In this document: piece after piece, positions 50,521-62,843 of the stretch
Position numbering within the stretch: position 1 is the stretch's first letter
How the letters are laid out: each line of letters starts with the position of its first letter
NCBI GenBank assembly: GCA_009760855.2
Contig: WPIO01000072.1
Span: 790,501-854,500 of the forward strand
DNA from: Cristatella mucedo
Taxonomy: Eukaryota > Bryozoa > Phylactolaemata > Cristatellidae
Length of the DNA: 64,000 nt
Reading direction: 5' to 3'
Made by a program: the position numbers and the translations under genes
Notes under the pieces: model-generated
What the model saw: only the letters and a program-made list of their open reading frames with translations
Databases searched by the model: none
Told to the model about the DNA's origin: nothing

Positions 50521-53500
50521 TTAGGAGTAAATACAATCACAGTTAACAGCTGAACTAACAAACCAGGGATTAGCAACCGATTTTAAAATCAACTGGAGAG
50601 CTAGCATTTACCCGGTCTCATTGTGCCCTGACATTCCCCACATGACCGATACAATTTATTATTATTAGCTAAACATTTGGTACATTTCGACCAAGGACAC
50701 GAAGTGAGGAACAGGTGAGTTGTCAGTTTAATCATTTCAGCATCGTAATTCAGAATAATTTACAATGTCAGTATGTATATTCTGCCGGTTGGAGATGCTT
50801 TGGAAATTAACGAACTCTGCACGCAGTATTAGACGAGCGTTAGAGGCACTCTAAAACGGTCTGAGTCAGAGACACGCTCGCTGACAAGGATGGGCATTTA
50901 AGTGATCAGCTCATTCGTTTGCGATCAGTGTATGCAGAAAAGAACGCCTGGGGACTGCTAAGTGGGCTTGGCTCTTCCATCCGCCAACTGACAGGGCAGA
51001 TTGCATGCTCTTCAGCAAAGGGGCGCGTATATGCATTTCCTCAATCCAAAGACTAACATTGCCTACTCATGCATAACCGATGTGGGGCGCTTACTAGCTT
51101 TCCTTATCAAAGGTAGCAACAGAGACTAGGGCATTCCGAGAGCGGCTTAAACCTTAAGAGCTGCAGAAAACCCACGGCATAACATCCATTGAGTCGCTGT
51201 GGGTTTACCGAATTCCACACAGAGATGCAATGCTTAGCGGTAGTCCAAAGACAAGTCTAGCACGAGCTCGCAATACAGAAGATTGTATAGCCGACCTAAG
51301 AACACGACATCATCACGGGGGCGCGGTCATTGAGGCACCAGGGAATAATCAACTCTGCCGAGTGTCACTCAGAAGTAGCACCAGGTTGAGCGACCAAAAG
51401 AGAAATGTGCCTAAAACTTTGCCAGGCCAGCATATGCAGCAATCGCCTGCCTGTTATTGCCACTATTATTGAACTAAGAGGGTCTAGAAGCAGCAGCCAC
51501 TGAACAGTTAAAGCAAGGTCGAATGCCCACATGCACACTTGTACGTGCATACACACCTGCGTAATGTGCAGGGACCGCAGATACTCTTACAGGTATGTAG
51601 GTATATAAGCACGCTGGCGTCTGTATAAAGGTACATGCAAGCACACCAATAAACTGATAAAAAAATACGTGTACATGCGGCCAGGTGGCCCCCACCCGCA
51701 CACCATTTGCAATCTGACTTACCGGATATTAGTCAGTTCCGCTTCTGTGTTAGACCAGCTGCAGCTCGCGAAGACTGCTGGCCGCTATATGAAGCATCTC
51801 TTATAATTACTAAATGCTTAGCTTCAAAGACACATTTATTAAGATTTATGGTTCCCACAACGTACGATTATGAACCATGCCGTTCAGATTACTTATAATC
51901 CACCAGTTAGGAATAATCTGCTTTATCCGGCTCGTTATTAAAGCCTAACCCTGATTACCATAAGCCTGCTATCCTTATCCACCTCACTCACACACTTCAA
52001 CAAGAGCGCTCCCGTGCGAGTGGCCTTCTCCTGATATCCCAGTAACTGAAGAGGTTGCACACACAATGCAAGCAAACTAGCCACGATCGACTACGGAAAG
52101 AAAGTTGAAAATAGCTATTGAGGCGCAATTGAAAAGTATACAGCTACAGATCTTGTAAAGGCCCTGATTGATTTACTCATCATCATTCCTATCTTATATT
52201 GCGTATTGAAATTTCATAATCATTGTTGCGTCTTGAATACGTATTAACCGCATATGGCGGGAGCCATCGCTTTTTCAATCTAGGACTCTCCTTCTCGTTT
52301 ACGCCAGGATCTGATCGCTAAACATGGAGCAATCGGCACAGTACCACGGGGTGATCGTCCGAGTGTACAAGACTAGAAGAAAGATGCAAGTTTTAAACAG
52401 GGGGTCTAGATGAAACGAAATGCTGCAAAACGATATGGAGCGAGAGATGATGCCACACGCGAGCATAAGCATGTCACAGGATCAATCGTCTCATCGGCTC
52501 AGCTTGAAGATTACAAGTGTACGTCGTCAAAGTTCCTGCTACCCCCGTAAATGCTTTGACAGATAGAGGGCACTCTATGCTCGTCGAGAGGCTCCGCCAA
52601 AAGAAACCGCCGGTGGCACCAGTTCTGGTCCTCAACATCCGGTTGCCGACCATGGCCTTTGTTCTTCCGGTGGCGGCCTCAAGGCTAGACAACTCCCAGC
52701 TCAGTGTATTGAAAGGCAGTAGCTACTTCTAGAATAGCCTACATATGTTCCCTTCCGGCAGAAGAATCGCCCTTGCATCTGCAACTTTCTGTGGACGTGT
52801 CGTCCAACTGCCACAGAGGCTGTACATAGATAGTGGTGGCTCATGAACCAGATGTCCAATAAATGCGCCTACAAAAGATTTTACCACGCTGCCCTATAAA
52901 ATGGCTGGTCTAAAAAGTTCTCGAAGCGGTTTTATAAAGTCCGGGCCAAGGAGCACAGTCACGCCTAGCAAGCTGGAGGGTCCCTGTCCTCTCTTTGGGC
53001 ATCGTCCTCGTGCGGTGCGATAGAATAGTGATTTCCAATCTAAAAGTTATAAACGATCTATGATGCACGCTTATCAAGGTCGAGATGGTAACACTCTACA
53101 ATCACAAAAAGGACTAGCAAACTGTTGGCTTACCATTTCGCCTGCAGATGCTCCCCGTAAGAATTTAGGTAGAAAGTCCGTGAAACGGGATTAAGACTTT
53201 CTCTTGTGCTTGCTTTGTCGTAAGCCCACTGGGGCATCATCCTGATTGTTTGACAATGTATTAGTTAGTCCCAACTCCCAGCGTTGGGTCGTGGTTGAGT
53301 ACGCGTTTCTCCGTCGGTTTTGGTGGATCCTCGTCGGCGTGATGTGCAGGAGCTGGCGGCTCATCCTCGTTCGTAGTCCGTCCTTGGCTTGAATCTGGCG
53401 ATTTTTGCATCTGGCGATTTTCTCGATAGTTTCCCTCCGTACGCCTCATCCAAGATAGTTGGTGCTGAAACTTTGTCCCGAGTCAGCATTTAGCAATGCT

Positions 53501-54834
53501 GGAGCCACGTGCCAAACTGGCTCACAGTGGTTGATTTATGTCATGCTCGGCAAACCTTCAGCTTCGTCTTCGCCTACAATGCAGGTGTTCATATCAGAAT
53601 GGTCCACAAAAAGCAGTGGCCCGTGACACGTGTGTTGCAACTTTAAGGAAAGAACTCTTCACGGCCCGGGCGTAGAAACATAAACGTAGTCACTCATCCC
53701 TACATTGGATTCTGTGGCACTACAGCCGTACTGCAGAGGCATGGTGAGACATTTCGGCGCCCCGAAACAGAGCTACTGATGACTATCCGTGCCCTCGTGG
53801 AAAATATTTGTAAATAGCTCAACCACGGAAGAAAAGCCAAAAACACACTGTAGCAGGCATATAGAGCCAAGACCGTTATACTGACTGTAGTAAAAGTACA
53901 AGGTAGCTATCAGTGCTTTAACTTAGGTGAATTTTTCCAGCCTTGAACCTGGCAGAATGATTCATTACATCAATATCTGCCAGTGTTTCTTTCTTTATGC
54001 TTAACGACCAAATCAGAGAGTAGATGTTGCGCCATTGATGATCTCAGATAAGGCAGAATTGCCTTTCACTTGCTAAGGAACGTACACAACAGGCAACTGG
54101 GACAGCTATAATGAGAAGGCACCCTTCATATTGGGAAACACATGTTTTTACTAAATGGCAATTAAAGACATGAGTTCGAGTGGTGTGGTTTGTGCCGAGT
54201 CGTGACGTGTGGCAAGAAGCATTTTAAAGTCGCATACTTCGTCGTGCAGCTCTATTCCAACAATTTCTGAAAAATAGAAGACTCCAATGCCTAGACGTTG
54301 CCGTCAGAGTTTTGTTTGGTCAATCGCATTAAAAAGCTGCTCAATAATCTAACAACAAACTAATTTTGGCATCGAGATCTGTGAGTGTGTAAAACCTAGT
54401 TCTAATTTATAATCGGAGATAAGCTACCATTTCCTTCGTTATTCTTGAAATCTTCTCCCCTGCGGAGAGATCAACATATTGAAAGACTTCTCAAAGCGTG
54501 TGTATCTTTCCGTGAATCTTTCATTGAACTGCAAGTCCCCACAATTCACATGTCTTTTGGCATCTAGAGGTGATTCTTGTCACCAGTCTTGACGACGTTG
54601 TGACAAATCAATCTTGATAGTGGACGTCACAAGATGCATCTTCAATGTTCATCTTTTTATCATGCAGTCTTTTCTGGACGTCTTCAATATTTTTTTGTAT
54701 GCAGTACCAAAATGGCAACAGAACGAAAAAGGTAAAGTTACAAATACGACGTATGACACTGCCAGCTTTACCTCCTGTTTCGAGAGTTCTGCTCATGGCC
54801 TTAAACAGTTGCTTGCATATATGGTTGGTGGAGG
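50521..54834. other. Spacer between AGO units, nothing firmly recognised
   Basis: No domain, tRNA or element identified. Two frames stand out slightly without support: 52517-52732 (+), followed by an AATAAA near 52857, and a Pro/Glu/Asp-rich frame at 53261-53449 (-). Confidence 0.4.
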
Positions 54835-55120
54835 CCTGAACAGTATCAGCATCTGTAGGCAAACAAAGTACGAATTACAGGGATACACTAAATGCTGTTA
54901 TTTATAGATGTTATAGCTTTGTTAAAAAAATCTGTTAAAGTCAGGAGATGTCGTGACGCCAGTCGGAAGCGGATTCCAGGTTTTGGGAACGTACAAACTC
55001 AAGACGCAGTCTCTAAAAAATTTGAGATTCCTACGATGTACAGGTAAACGACTAGATTTTGAAAAGCGAGTGGTGCCGTGCTTAGCCCGATTGTGAAGCA
55101 GGTCTAGTACTTAAGCTCGT
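54835..55120 (-). mobile_element. LINE 3' part, inverted
   Basis: 'gcctgaacagtatcagcatc', 'gggatacactaaatgctgtt', then 'gtcaggagatgtcgtgacgc' and 'agtgagctccaggctttggg'-like sequence, all in the order of the family's reverse complement. Confidence 0.7.
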
Positions 55121-55199
55121 CCACTAGCCTGAACCGCCCAACTCTCACTAGCTCGGATAGTGGCACAACTCGTGCTATGTCTAGAGACCTGAAGCTAAC

Positions 55200-55660
55200 A
55201 TTGTAGTTTCGTATGTACGTATGTATGTATATATTGTATGCCGGCTCCTGACTTGTGACCTTAATGTCAAGGGGGCGTGTTGTTCGTATGTACGTGTGTA
55301 CGTATGTATTGTATGCCGGCTCCTCTGATAAGCCTGTGATGTGGCGTGGACACAGGCCAGTAACCCGCTGGTGGCCAGATGGTGGATTCACCCTCAGGGT
55401 CGGCCGGTGCACAGCTGTGGTCCGCCTGTGATGTGGCATGGACACAGACCGGTAACCCGCTGGTGGCGAGATGGTGGACTGGAGCAGTGGAGGAGGGGGA
55501 GTCGAGTGGGAGTAGGGGCCGAAGGGAGCCGTGCGCTCTTCGGCTCCGTGCGTTGGTAATAAAATGTCGCTGTTGGGCATCGGCTGGCTCTCTGCTGTGC
55601 GACCAAACGACAAATATTACGCCCAAAATAAAAACGCAGCGCTCGATATTTAGTGCTCAG
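55200..55660. repeat. GC-rich repeat with internal duplications, possibly a solo LTR
   Basis: A 'cgtatgtacgt...attgtatgccggctcct' unit occurs twice (about 55208-55247 and 55279-55324). A 'cctgtgatgtggc.tggacaca...aacccgctggtggc.agatggtgga' unit occurs twice (55333-55386 and 55427-55477). An AATAAA follows at 55558. No protein-coding frame I trust. An LTR is possible but I see no firm termini or target-site duplication. Confidence 0.5.
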
Positions 55661-55669
55661 CCCTAGCTA

Positions 55670-56700
55670 TGAAACCAGGTTAGTAAGAGCACAACAATAG
55701 CCAGTATTTGACTGCTGACACACACGTGACTTCCAGCCGACTCGCTTTCAGGCTGACAACACCTGGCGGTCAGTGCTACACTCGCCGGCCAGCAGAACAG
55801 TGCTCCAAAAGAGAGACTGTGGTAAGGACAAGCCTTATATAGTATATAGCCAGGCCATAGGTCACACAATAATCAGTAGTGTACGTAATCGTACAAAATG
55901 TTGCTCGTAAGTGTTCGATCGTCGGGGATGTCTCCTAAGCTTATGCCGTGATGCCATCAAAGCTCACAGCGTTACACCATACAGCCGTTCTCCCCTCTGT
56001 CCTGTTGCCCACTGCCAGCTACTGCCCAGGCAGTGACTCACGCTTGTAAAACATCGACTCAATGAACAATAATCACATATAACCAATAAACAGATAAAGC
56101 CGTAAGCCCGAAATAAACGATAAAACCACATGCCTTCGATCTCCAGAACAAAATACTCTCAGCAGTAATACACTTAGGATCAAACCACCGTGCAAGGCAT
56201 CCACACAAGGAAACAAAAATTTTCCAACACTACAATTCGATCACAGACCAGTAACCACCAACGCAAGAACGTAAACGAAATCACTTCACTCCTGATCTAT
56301 AGATCACATTACCAGCAATAGCAATAAACTATGTCCGAGCAGGCGGGCTACCTCACAGCCGCTCGAAGGATACAAGCTGGAGCACGGCCTTTAGAAACCA
56401 TCAGGCTGACATAGCCACCTGCATCTTAGCTCTGCTGGGGCATTGCTTCTCGTCTTTCTTAATAGTCAGGGGTTAGGTCCATGTCTCCCTCCTCCGCTAC
56501 ACGCCGCTTGGCAAGTGTCTCGCCCGCCTCCATCGGCGCCGACTCGCTGGCCACAGGCACTGGCATGCTCTCCAACGGTGCCTCCCCAGCCGCAGCTGCT
56601 TCTCTGGTGTACGCTGGCGTTTCTCTGATATGAGCCGCCTCATCCGTAGGGGACGCCGCCGCAACTCTGTTGGTCGCAGCCACCTCTCTGTCGGTCGCTA
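55670..56700. other. Intergenic, nothing recognised
   Basis: A minus-strand frame at 56459-56737 is Ala/Glu/Thr-rich with repeated T-R-E-A-A units; it runs into a LINE and looks like low-complexity sequence rather than a gene. Confidence 0.45.
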
Positions 56701-56704
56701 CCAC

Positions 56705-57290
56705 CTCTATCGTAAATGACGAATCGCATGGACTCACTAAATGTTAACATAAATAGGTGCGTTTTAAGTTTCTTTTGGAAGTTGATCCAGTCAGGGGATG
56801 TCGTGACACTAGTCGAAAGTGAGCTCCGGTCTTTGGGAGCATACAAACTAAAGGCACGGTCTGCAAAGGATGTGAGATTACGAGGTATGGTAAACGATTA
56901 TATTCCGAATAGTGGATGGCACGATTCTTAGCTTGATGGGAGAGTGCATCTGATACGTAAGCTGAAGCCAAATAATGAAGAGACCTAAACGTGATTGACG
57001 GGACCTGGACGTGGAACCGTTGCTTCACTAGGAGCCGGTGCAGGTAGGCGAGAAGTACCTGAGATGTGGCACCTGTGACGCTCACGACAGACAAGCCCAC
57101 CTGCTGAGTTTTGCACCAGCCGTAAGCGCCTGATTGCAAAGGCCGGTAGACCAGCAAGCAGTGAGTTACAGAAGTTAATACTGGATGTCACAAATGCATG
57201 AACCAATGTAGTTGCTGTATCCCTGCCTAAATAAGCAAGCCCGAATTTTAAGCACATTATTTAGCTGAAAGTCTTTACCAGACTGTGGAG
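56705..57290 (-). mobile_element. Non-LTR retrotransposon 3' part, inverted
   Basis: Minus-strand LINE: 'FHVQVPSITFRSLHYLASAY', 'SEYNRLP', 'WINFQKKLKTHLFM' and, upstream, 'SSINFCNSLLAGLPAFAI'. Broken frames. Confidence 0.82.
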
Positions 57291-57519
57291 CTGATGCGTT
57301 CGTCCAATGAATGGTCATTTTATAGCAGGACACCTACTGTTTACAGTACCGATTGTGAGAGCGTTAACCTTTCCGTTTTCTTAATCGAACTTGGCTTACC
57401 ATTAGCACTTAGTTGGTTGCATCATCATTTAATTTGAGAGAGCTCGCTGCCACGCATATGGAAACGAATCATCACACTGAGCAGCGTACCCAACACCCTT
57501 TTGACACAAATTCTGCAGC

Positions 57520-59075
57520 CTTGCCAATAAGCTATCTCAACCGCTTTGAACAAAGCCTCGAAAATACGCCTGAATGACGTTCACGATATCCGTCGACGTC
57601 CAGATCTTAACAATAAAAATAAAAATCATCTATTCTTCATAGAATCCTCTCACTTTCCGTAAAAAGTCCTTCAATGGCTTATTTGTGCTGCATTTGTGGG
57701 CCTTACCACTAGCCGATTTTTCTGTTATGAGGTCGAACACCGTGACGTGGTAAAGACTTCAGTTGTTGAGCCGCTACATGGGTTAGTAAGAGACGGACAA
57801 TTTCGAAGGGATGCGCTGCCTTATGTGAAGGCATCTATAATAGCGATCTTGACCTTGCAAAAAGCCTTGAAGGTCCAAGTTTTAAGCCCCAATTTTAAAT
57901 CCCCTCTCTCTCCGTCTTTTTTTCTTTACTCTCTGGCTCGGCGTACACGATGGCTTCGACCACCAGTATGTATTCTTGTCCACCTGCCTATTACTACAGC
58001 CCGACTATATTGACGACCAAGGTGACCCTTCAACCCTGATGCTGGATTCTCCTCCTCCCTGTCCGTTGGATGCATGAAGGTACGAGGAGAGGCACATGCA
58101 GACATCAAGCACTTGAAACATATATGAATGCTTAAATCTATCATTCAGACGTTGAGCGCGAGTCGTGCTGGTGCGACTAGTGCAAACCCGCCAATGCCCT
58201 GTCGTAATCAGAAGCACACCGTTCACTAGTACTTTGAGAGCACTACAGAAGATTCTTCATTGTCGGCCATCTGGAGCTTCTGAGGAGGACTTTTTCAGTC
58301 CTGTGTGCAGCAGCATCGGCTTCATTTTTTGGTGAAGAACCACCGCCAGAATCCTTCACAACCATTACTAAAGTGAACGCCCAGCTCGCAATAGCAAACT
58401 CCAGCCTATACCCACACAATCTCGTCTCTTCAGTTGCTATGTAGCCTAATTTCTCTTTCGTAACCAATTTTTTTCGTCGTAGCCATTTTTCATAATTCTT
58501 ACATTATTATCATCACAGCGTCTCTAGCTTTCATTGCATAGCATTGAAATAGAATTCCCGAGGGCGTTTCGCAGGATAAAACTATGGATGACCTGCTCCA
58601 CCTTTCCCAAAGATAGCGGCTCCTCAGCTTTGTGTTACTCAGTTGCGATTGAGACTCAACCTTTTAAATAAATAGAATGCTTAAATGCATCAACCTTAGA
58701 ATTGCACAAAACTATGTAAGTTAATATTGACAGACTGCCCCCTTAATTTAACAATGAAATTGGATTAGCGAATAAATGTCAAAGCAAGTTTTCCTCTCTA
58801 ATTTTACAAAGAAGGTTCCGCAACTGAAACCGATTTCAATAACCCAATTTGATCAATATCAATTTAATTTATTAAATTTCTTACTAATAAAGTTTACATA
58901 AATATATTTATCAAAAATTTAATTTAATGACAAAACGTTTGCATTCTTATGGCTATGTTATAGGATGATGGTCTGAAACATTTGAAATTCATCCGAGATT
59001 TTTTATTTGCTATTTTCATCAATCACTTCTGCACTGTCGAAACGGATGCCTTGCTAGCGACATGAGAATAATAAT
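57520..59075. repeat. Downstream flank of AGO unit B, homologous to about 36.0-38.0 kb
   Basis: Colinear matches to unit A: 'ccttaccactagccga' (57701), 'gccaatgccctgtcgtaatc' (58190), 'caaactccagcctatacc' (58390), the ATGGCTACGACGA start (58486, minus) and 'gatggtctgaaacatttgaa' (58967). Part of the tandem duplication. Confidence 0.65.
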
Positions 59076-59079
59076 AACA

Positions 59080-59395
59080 CTCTTGATAGGGCGCCCTCGA
59101 AGAACTCAATGTCTTGCTAGATGGTTTACATTTGCTGCAATGAAAACACGATCGAATGGTTAGCGTTCGCATGCTCGATAAACAACAAGAATAACAAACA
59201 AGAATAATAATATGGTTAGGGGGTTAAATGCACATGGTCAGCATGCAAGTGCGGTTAGTGGCAGCATGCACAAAGTCAGCAAGCATTAAAACATAAAGGA
59301 CGAATCACAGGGACCCACTACATGCTGTTCATAAAAGGTGCGTTCTTAATTTCTTTTTACTTGCGTTCAAGTCAGGGAATGTAGGAATAATCAAG
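59080..59395 (-). mobile_element. LINE 3' part, inverted
   Basis: 'gatagggcgccctcgaagaa', 'tttgctgcaatgaaaacacg', then 'gcatgcaagtgcggttagtg' and 'gggacccactacatgctgtt'. Absent at the matching place in unit A, so inserted after duplication. Confidence 0.75.
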
Positions 59396-59524
59396 TCGCA
59401 AATAGGTTCCTTGCCGATTACTTAAAACTCTTCACATGTTTCAAACTTATTTTTTGGAATATCCTCCATATCCAAGAGGTGAGAATTCAGCTTAATGTTG
59501 CCCATAGAACTAGGAGGCTAGCTA

Positions 59525-59660
59525 TTTAACAGCTTCCTTTTGTATTGCGGCAGAAGAGCCTTAAGAGTTATCTTGCATTGAAAAATTCGGGATCACCTAC
59601 TGCAGGGCTGGAACCCACGATCCGGTTAAAGAAAAGTCAAGCACCTAACCTTCGTTAAGA
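59525..59660 (-). mobile_element. SINE, tRNA-headed family 1, worn
   Basis: 'ttgcggcagaagagccttaa' and 'ctactgcagggctggaaccc'. Same position in the duplicated unit as 38245-38390. Confidence 0.6.
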
Positions 59661-60240
59661 CCCAGGTCCAAAAAATTGTCAGAACCAGTTCTTTTGCCTG
59701 TATCAGCTCATTTCCACAATTACGGGTACACAAACACTTGTCAAAGCGTCATATCGCCTTAAGAGACTGGCTGGCTGGCTGTCGCTTCTATCTCTGCTCT
59801 CTGACTATTTGAAGTCTACGCTTTCTTTAGTTTTCACACAGACGATTCGACGCAGTCACTGAAACGTTATTTTCAAAGTGCCAATAGTTCGTTTTTACTT
59901 TGTCTTGTCTTGAAATGTCTTGACTTTGTCTTGAAGCCCTCATTTGCAGCTAATACGGACATCCGAGCTGAGCATAAGCACTCCAATTATTTGTTCGTGG
60001 TATATCAATAGCGGAAGAAAACTGCGGCCATAACCATGCTTTGTAAGTAACACTGGCTTACGTGGACGAGCGTGCCCAACTGCAACAAGAATGCGAACAT
60101 AATGAATATCTTAAGAAGTGTAAAAATCTAGACGATTTAGGACTGAGCCTCCTAGTCATACTGTTTATTTGTCAGCTAGAGACTAAATAATTCAAAAAAC
60201 GATTAAATTTATTTCCAAAAACATTAATTGATTTCAGTAG

Positions 60241-60431
60241 CATATTCTACCAAATAAAAAAGAAGAAGAATGCATTGCTGGTGTTCCTGGGTCGGTGTAC
60301 GCTCTGGTGCCGACCCACTCGAATGCATTGCTCACTCGCTGTCCTAGGACAGAAATGTTTACACAACTGATAGGCGAAAGCTCTGCTATGTTAGCCATCG
60401 GCGGCCGATTTCTATCAAGTATCAAGTGCAT
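60241..60431 (-). pseudogene. AGO unit B C-terminal exon region
   Basis: The minus strand aligns with the end of unit A intron 12 and exon 13 (GQRVSNAFEWVGTRAYTDPG against SERQNEEDTEDAPTVHPDAP). Not a sensible C-terminus any more. Confidence 0.55.
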
Positions 60432-60559
60432 TATTATTATTATCTGGGGAGTGTCAACTTTAATAACCTATGCATGTGTGGGCGCTTGCAAAATCGCGAA
60501 GTCATGGCAACCATTGCTTACCTGCTTAGAAGGTAGAAATCTAAGCTTATTGAATTATT

Positions 60560-60770
60560 TAGCTTATGTAAGCTAATTCTTATATAGCTAATATCTTATA
60601 TATTTTATATTTTATAATATTTTATTTTATTTATTTTATAATATTTTATATTTTTATAGCTAATTTTAATATTTAGCTTATTTATTTATTTAAGCTTATT
60701 TAATTATTATTTATGCTTATTTAGTGAGATATATTTTAGCTTATTCAGTATATAAAGCTCTCTAAAAAAT
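60560..60770. repeat. AT-rich tandem-like block (TTTTATA / TTTAGCTTA units)
   Basis: About 200 bp, almost pure A+T, built of TTTATTTTATAATA and TTAGCTTATTTA-like units. It lies where the PIWI-end exon of unit B should be, and may have replaced it. Confidence 0.75.
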
Positions 60771-60969
60771 TAAAAATCTGCAAAATGCATCTTGCAAAGA
60801 ATGTGCAGAAGTAATTGAGTGCTTGAGGGAATACAGTTAGCGATTGGTGATGCCTTAAACTTAGAGTGACCTATCAATATAGCAAATCCTAGTAAGAAAT
60901 ATTCTGACTTGAAATTCGGTGAACTCTGGAGGCACGGTCTGACACATGCATCGTAGTAAGACTTAGTTA

Positions 60970-61199
60970 ATGGCCTCCGCGGTTGCAGAGGTAGAAACTC
61001 TCCTCTCCACGTGTTATCGAGTTGTCTGCTAAAGCTATCGCAGCTACGTTGACAAAGCCTTCCTGGTTTTATTAGAGGGCGCCGAAAGAAATAGCCGGAC
61101 GTTTTGCCGTTTCCGGACGACAATGAAAGTCATGGCTGGCTTTTAGTTCGGAAGCTTTATGCAAGCTTTTTGGATTGCAAGCAGCTCTGTCACGAACAC
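60970..61199 (-). pseudogene. AGO unit B PIWI exon
   Basis: VFVTELLAIQKACIKL, a TAA where unit A has TAC, then KPAMTFIVVRKRQNVRLF. A 1-nt loss follows before AFVNVAA, then FYLCNRGG. The acceptor AG is AA and the donor GT is lost. Confidence 0.9.
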
Positions 61200-61674
61200 T
61201 TGTGCGAGCACGGATGGACTAGAGCTGATCAGCGGTGCTTCATGACACCTTGTTAGCAAGGTTTGGAATGTTTCTTAAGTGCAAACGACGTCAAGAAACT
61301 ACACAACTAGTTATTTATGAGCCGATTCCACGGCAGAGCACTGCACTGAAAAACTAGAAAGCTCAGGGCCCCCTACATATATATACATTGTGGACAGGAA
61401 TCCTCCAACTCGTGCTGCTACTTAGTCGTCCCTTGAAAGAAAAAGTGGAGTCGCTGAAAATGTTCTGTCATTTCATTTCACACTCAATCTCATAGCGACC
61501 AAGACCAGATGTGATGCGATTACGAACACTGAACTAGCATATAGCTACTTTGTTCAAAAACTATGTATCACGACAGCTGTTTACACTTGCTGATTGACAA
61601 ACGAATCTGATCGTGGCTAAGGAGCAGTTTTTGAGTTTGCTGCCAGCATGTGTCGGAATGGTTTTTTCTGAACA

Positions 61675-61755
61675 CTTTTTACCTGTTTTTTGTTGAAGCA
61701 GCCAGCGGGCAAGATCGATTTGTTCCACGAAATATTCCAAGCGCATAGACGTGCG
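61675..61755 (-). pseudogene. AGO unit B second MID exon, remnant
   Basis: LEYFVEQIDLARWLLQ before a GTAAAA, weakly alignable with unit A exon 7. Placement mainly by order. Confidence 0.4.
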
Positions 61756-61773
61756 AACCCGCTACTTGTGCAC

Positions 61774-61900
61774 CTGGTTTCTTTGGCCATAGACAGTGCT
61801 AGGAGTTACAAGTAGACGCCCTGCCACTTCCATAGTAATCTTGGCCGCACAGACAGCGAGCTCCTTAAGATTAGGATCTGTATTTAATTTGCGTGCACCG
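61774..61900 (-). pseudogene. AGO unit B MID exon
   Basis: NTDPNLKELAVCAAKITMEV and AGRLLVTPSTVYGQRNQ before donor CAG|GTGCAC, in line with unit A exon 6. The acceptor AG expected upstream is missing. Confidence 0.8.
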
Positions 61901-62654
61901 TGGAATCAAGCCTCTATCCTGATGCCTGATAAATCCCTGCAAGGGAAACTACCATCAAGGGTTATTGGTGTGCAATGTATCATGTTCAAACAAGCATGCT
62001 ATAGCCCTAAGGTAGACGCTTAAAGTCACCTTTCAATAACAATTATAAGACTTCTTCGGTAGTTTATATAATGCCTAGAGGGTACGTAATCATTCAAATT
62101 GCCACTAGGTTTTTCCGTCTGACGATCTTGATTCCAAATTTGGTTTATTTTTGAAAGTTTCTTAGCTTTTTAAGATACTTTAAGATATAAGATACTAGAT
62201 TTAAGATACTTTACCAGACCAAACTTTGCCAGCAATTTCTAGATCTTTGAGTCTTCTATTGTTCAGACGTTGAATGAACAAAGATATAGAACAAAATAGC
62301 TTACTGTAAAATGTTTTTCTTATTCTCACCGTAGCTGTATCGATCGCCAGTTTTGGAAGTTTCTTTAGCAAACTGAAGAAAATCCTTTATTATCCGAGAG
62401 CATCAATTGGGCAAGATCGACTCTCTGATTAGGCCTTGTTAAGCATAGAGAAAAAACACTGGAAAATATTGACTTTAAAATTCTTAATAGACCAGTTGGA
62501 CACGTTCGAGGCCACGAAAACTCCCATGAGTTAAAGCTGCTTTAGCTACCTTGTACTTGTACTACAACTAATAAAAATTTCTCGACTTGATATGCCTGCT
62601 AGCTTGTGTTTTTTGCATATCTTCTGTCGTGGAGTTATTTTGAAGTAATTTTTA

Positions 62655-62817
62655 CAAGGGTAGGGGCGCCATTTGTAGCTTTGTCTCTGGACGCCCGAAA
62701 GGTCTCACTGCATTTATGTCTGGTCAGAACAAGTTGAAAGAAGTTAGCGTCGAGCTTGACATGATAACGTACGTATTTCAGCTTTAGAAGTTGTCTGTCT
62801 GAGTATGCTCCTTCCAT
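62655..62817 (-). pseudogene. AGO unit B first exon
   Basis: ATG at 62817 opens MEGAYSDRQLLKLK, then YHVKLDANFFQLV, aligned to RPDEVKLYANFFKV of unit A; then the similarity fades. Possible donor CTT|GTAAAA. Confidence 0.7.
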
Positions 62818-62843
62818 CGCTATAGACTGTTAGAAACAGTCCA

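Larger units (their letters stand above)
60241..62817 (-). pseudogene. Argonaute unit B, strongly decayed copy
   Basis: Same order and strand as unit A, but only scattered exons survive. These are a first exon with ATG GAA at 62817 and VKLDANFFQLV; a MID exon with NTDPNLKELAV; a PIWI exon with PAMTFIVVRKRQNVRLF; and the acidic C-terminal region plus poly(A) signal. The L1, both PAZ and most PIWI-end exons cannot be found. A TAA stop and a frameshift lie in the PIWI exon, and some splice acceptors are lost. About 50% protein identity to unit A where alignable, so the duplication is old. Confidence 0.85.

Noticed and set aside
53261-53449. Pro/Glu-rich N-terminal exon of Argonaute unit A
   Set aside because: Low complexity, no splice donor in a suitable phase at its end, and no counterpart in unit B.
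60770-61123. 117-codon minus-strand protein
   Set aside because: It is an off-frame reading across the decayed unit B PIWI exon.
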